DNA of 7,012 nucleotides from NCBI GenBank assembly GCA_030526885.1, contig JAUNBV010000101.1, positions 1-7,012 on the forward strand, in the 5' to 3' direction. The position numbers and the translations under genes are program-made. Shown here piece by piece: positions 6,842-7,012 of this stretch. This DNA is from Syntrophomonadaceae bacterium. Its GTDB lineage: Bacteria; Bacillota; Syntrophomonadia; Syntrophomonadales; Syntrophomonadaceae. Below the pieces are notes generated by a model, which was not told where the DNA came from, did not search any database, and was given only the letters and a program-made list of their open reading frames with translations. Each line of letters starts with the position of its first letter. The stretch's first letter is position 1.

Positions 6842-6877
6842 CCAGCGATACAAGCCCTTTAGGGCGCAGTAGAGCTG
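6842..6877 (+). repeat. Imperfect direct repeat, copy 2 (36 bases)
   Basis: This is the second copy of the repeat at 6783-6818. Its core is GCCC-TTTA-GGGC, so the stem is retained while the loop changes from GCCA to TTTA. The pair may represent a short dispersed genomic repeat or a duplicated RNA element. Confidence 0.75.
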
Positions 6878-6970
6878 TGAAACCTACCGCGGAGCAAAGA
6901 TGGCCTCGCCGCAGCCCGTCCCTATACGAGGCAGCAAACTGGCGCGAAGCGCGCGCACTAATCCCTGACC

Positions 6971-6991
6971 CCTGCACCCTCCGGGTGTAGG
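6971..6991. other. Hairpin of 9 bp with a 3-base loop
   Basis: CCTGCACCC (6971-6979) pairs with GGGTGTAGG (6983-6991), including one G-T pair, around the loop TCC. It is followed on the plus strand by TCATTTCC, which is too weak a T-tract to call a terminator. It could be part of a structured RNA or a protein-binding palindrome. Its role is unknown. Confidence 0.5.
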
Positions 6992-7012
6992 TCATTTCCG
7001 CGCTCCGCCTGC

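Larger units (their letters stand above)
6772..7012. other. Intergenic region, no gene supported, rich in small hairpins
   Basis: I find no convincing coding frame, tRNA or rRNA in this stretch. Its visible structure is a series of short inverted repeats: GCCC/GGGC at 6795-6806 and again at 6854-6865, GCGTG/CACGC at 6821-6833, GCCTCG/CGAGGC at 6903-6932, GCGC/GCGC around GAA at 6942-6952, and a 9-bp stem at 6971-6991. A 36-base direct repeat is also present. It could be an untranslated leader, a structured RNA or a repeat-rich spacer. The sequence alone does not decide between these. Confidence 0.55.

Noticed and set aside
6659..6862. Plus-strand open frame overlapping the end of the giant gene
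   Set aside because: It starts inside the supported gene, crosses the terminator, and has an Arg/Pro/Thr-rich translation typical of GC-rich noncoding sequence.
6720..6995. Minus-strand open frame of 91 codons across the terminator and tail
   Set aside because: It runs through the intrinsic terminator hairpin and both direct repeats, which give it a repeated phrase around GLVSLETL. It has no credible ribosome binding site or domain. I judge it spurious, though a hypothetical small protein cannot be excluded.
6772..7012. CRISPR array in the repeat-bearing tail
   Set aside because: Only two imperfect copies exist, separated by 23 bases, with differences spread inside the repeat and no further units.

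Overview
The window reads as the distal end of a plus-strand type IV pilin/pseudopilin operon from a mid-GC Gram-positive bacterium, most likely a member of the Clostridia. The lineage is an inference. It rests on strong purine-rich Shine-Dalgarno sites, a base composition of roughly half G+C, and the general look of the pilin-like and giant secreted proteins. No ribosomal or other marker gene is present to confirm it.

Layout: positions 2-403 are the 3' part of a GspH-like pseudopilin gene whose leader and hydrophobic helix lie upstream of the window. After 14 bases comes a complete second pseudopilin gene (418-972), with a textbook class III leader (KG followed by FTLLE). After 30 more bases comes one very large gene (1003-6714, about 1903 residues) encoding a secreted protein with an N-terminal signal peptide. 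A strong intrinsic terminator (6736-6771) closes the operon. The last 240 bases (6772-7012) hold no gene I can support. They are rich in small hairpins and carry a 36-base imperfect direct repeat.

The giant protein resembles, from memory and unverified by any search, the DUF5057-type exported proteins of Clostridia. It contains three regions that look like Rossmann/flavodoxin-like (class I glutamine amidotransferase-like) folds without an evident catalytic triad. It also has a canonical EF-hand-type calcium loop inside an inter-module beta region, and a C-terminal beta-rich domain. It has no LPXTG motif, no SLH domain and no C-terminal membrane anchor.

Working model (inference): the pseudopilins form or prime a short pilus or pseudopilus, and the giant exported protein is its co-expressed partner. 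It could be a tip adhesin, a surface-exposed cargo, or a protein secreted through the system. The three genes are co-directional and tightly packed, with no terminator visible between them, which supports a shared transcript. The most interesting points are the pilin-giant protein linkage, the internal module duplication, and the structured repeat tail after the terminator.
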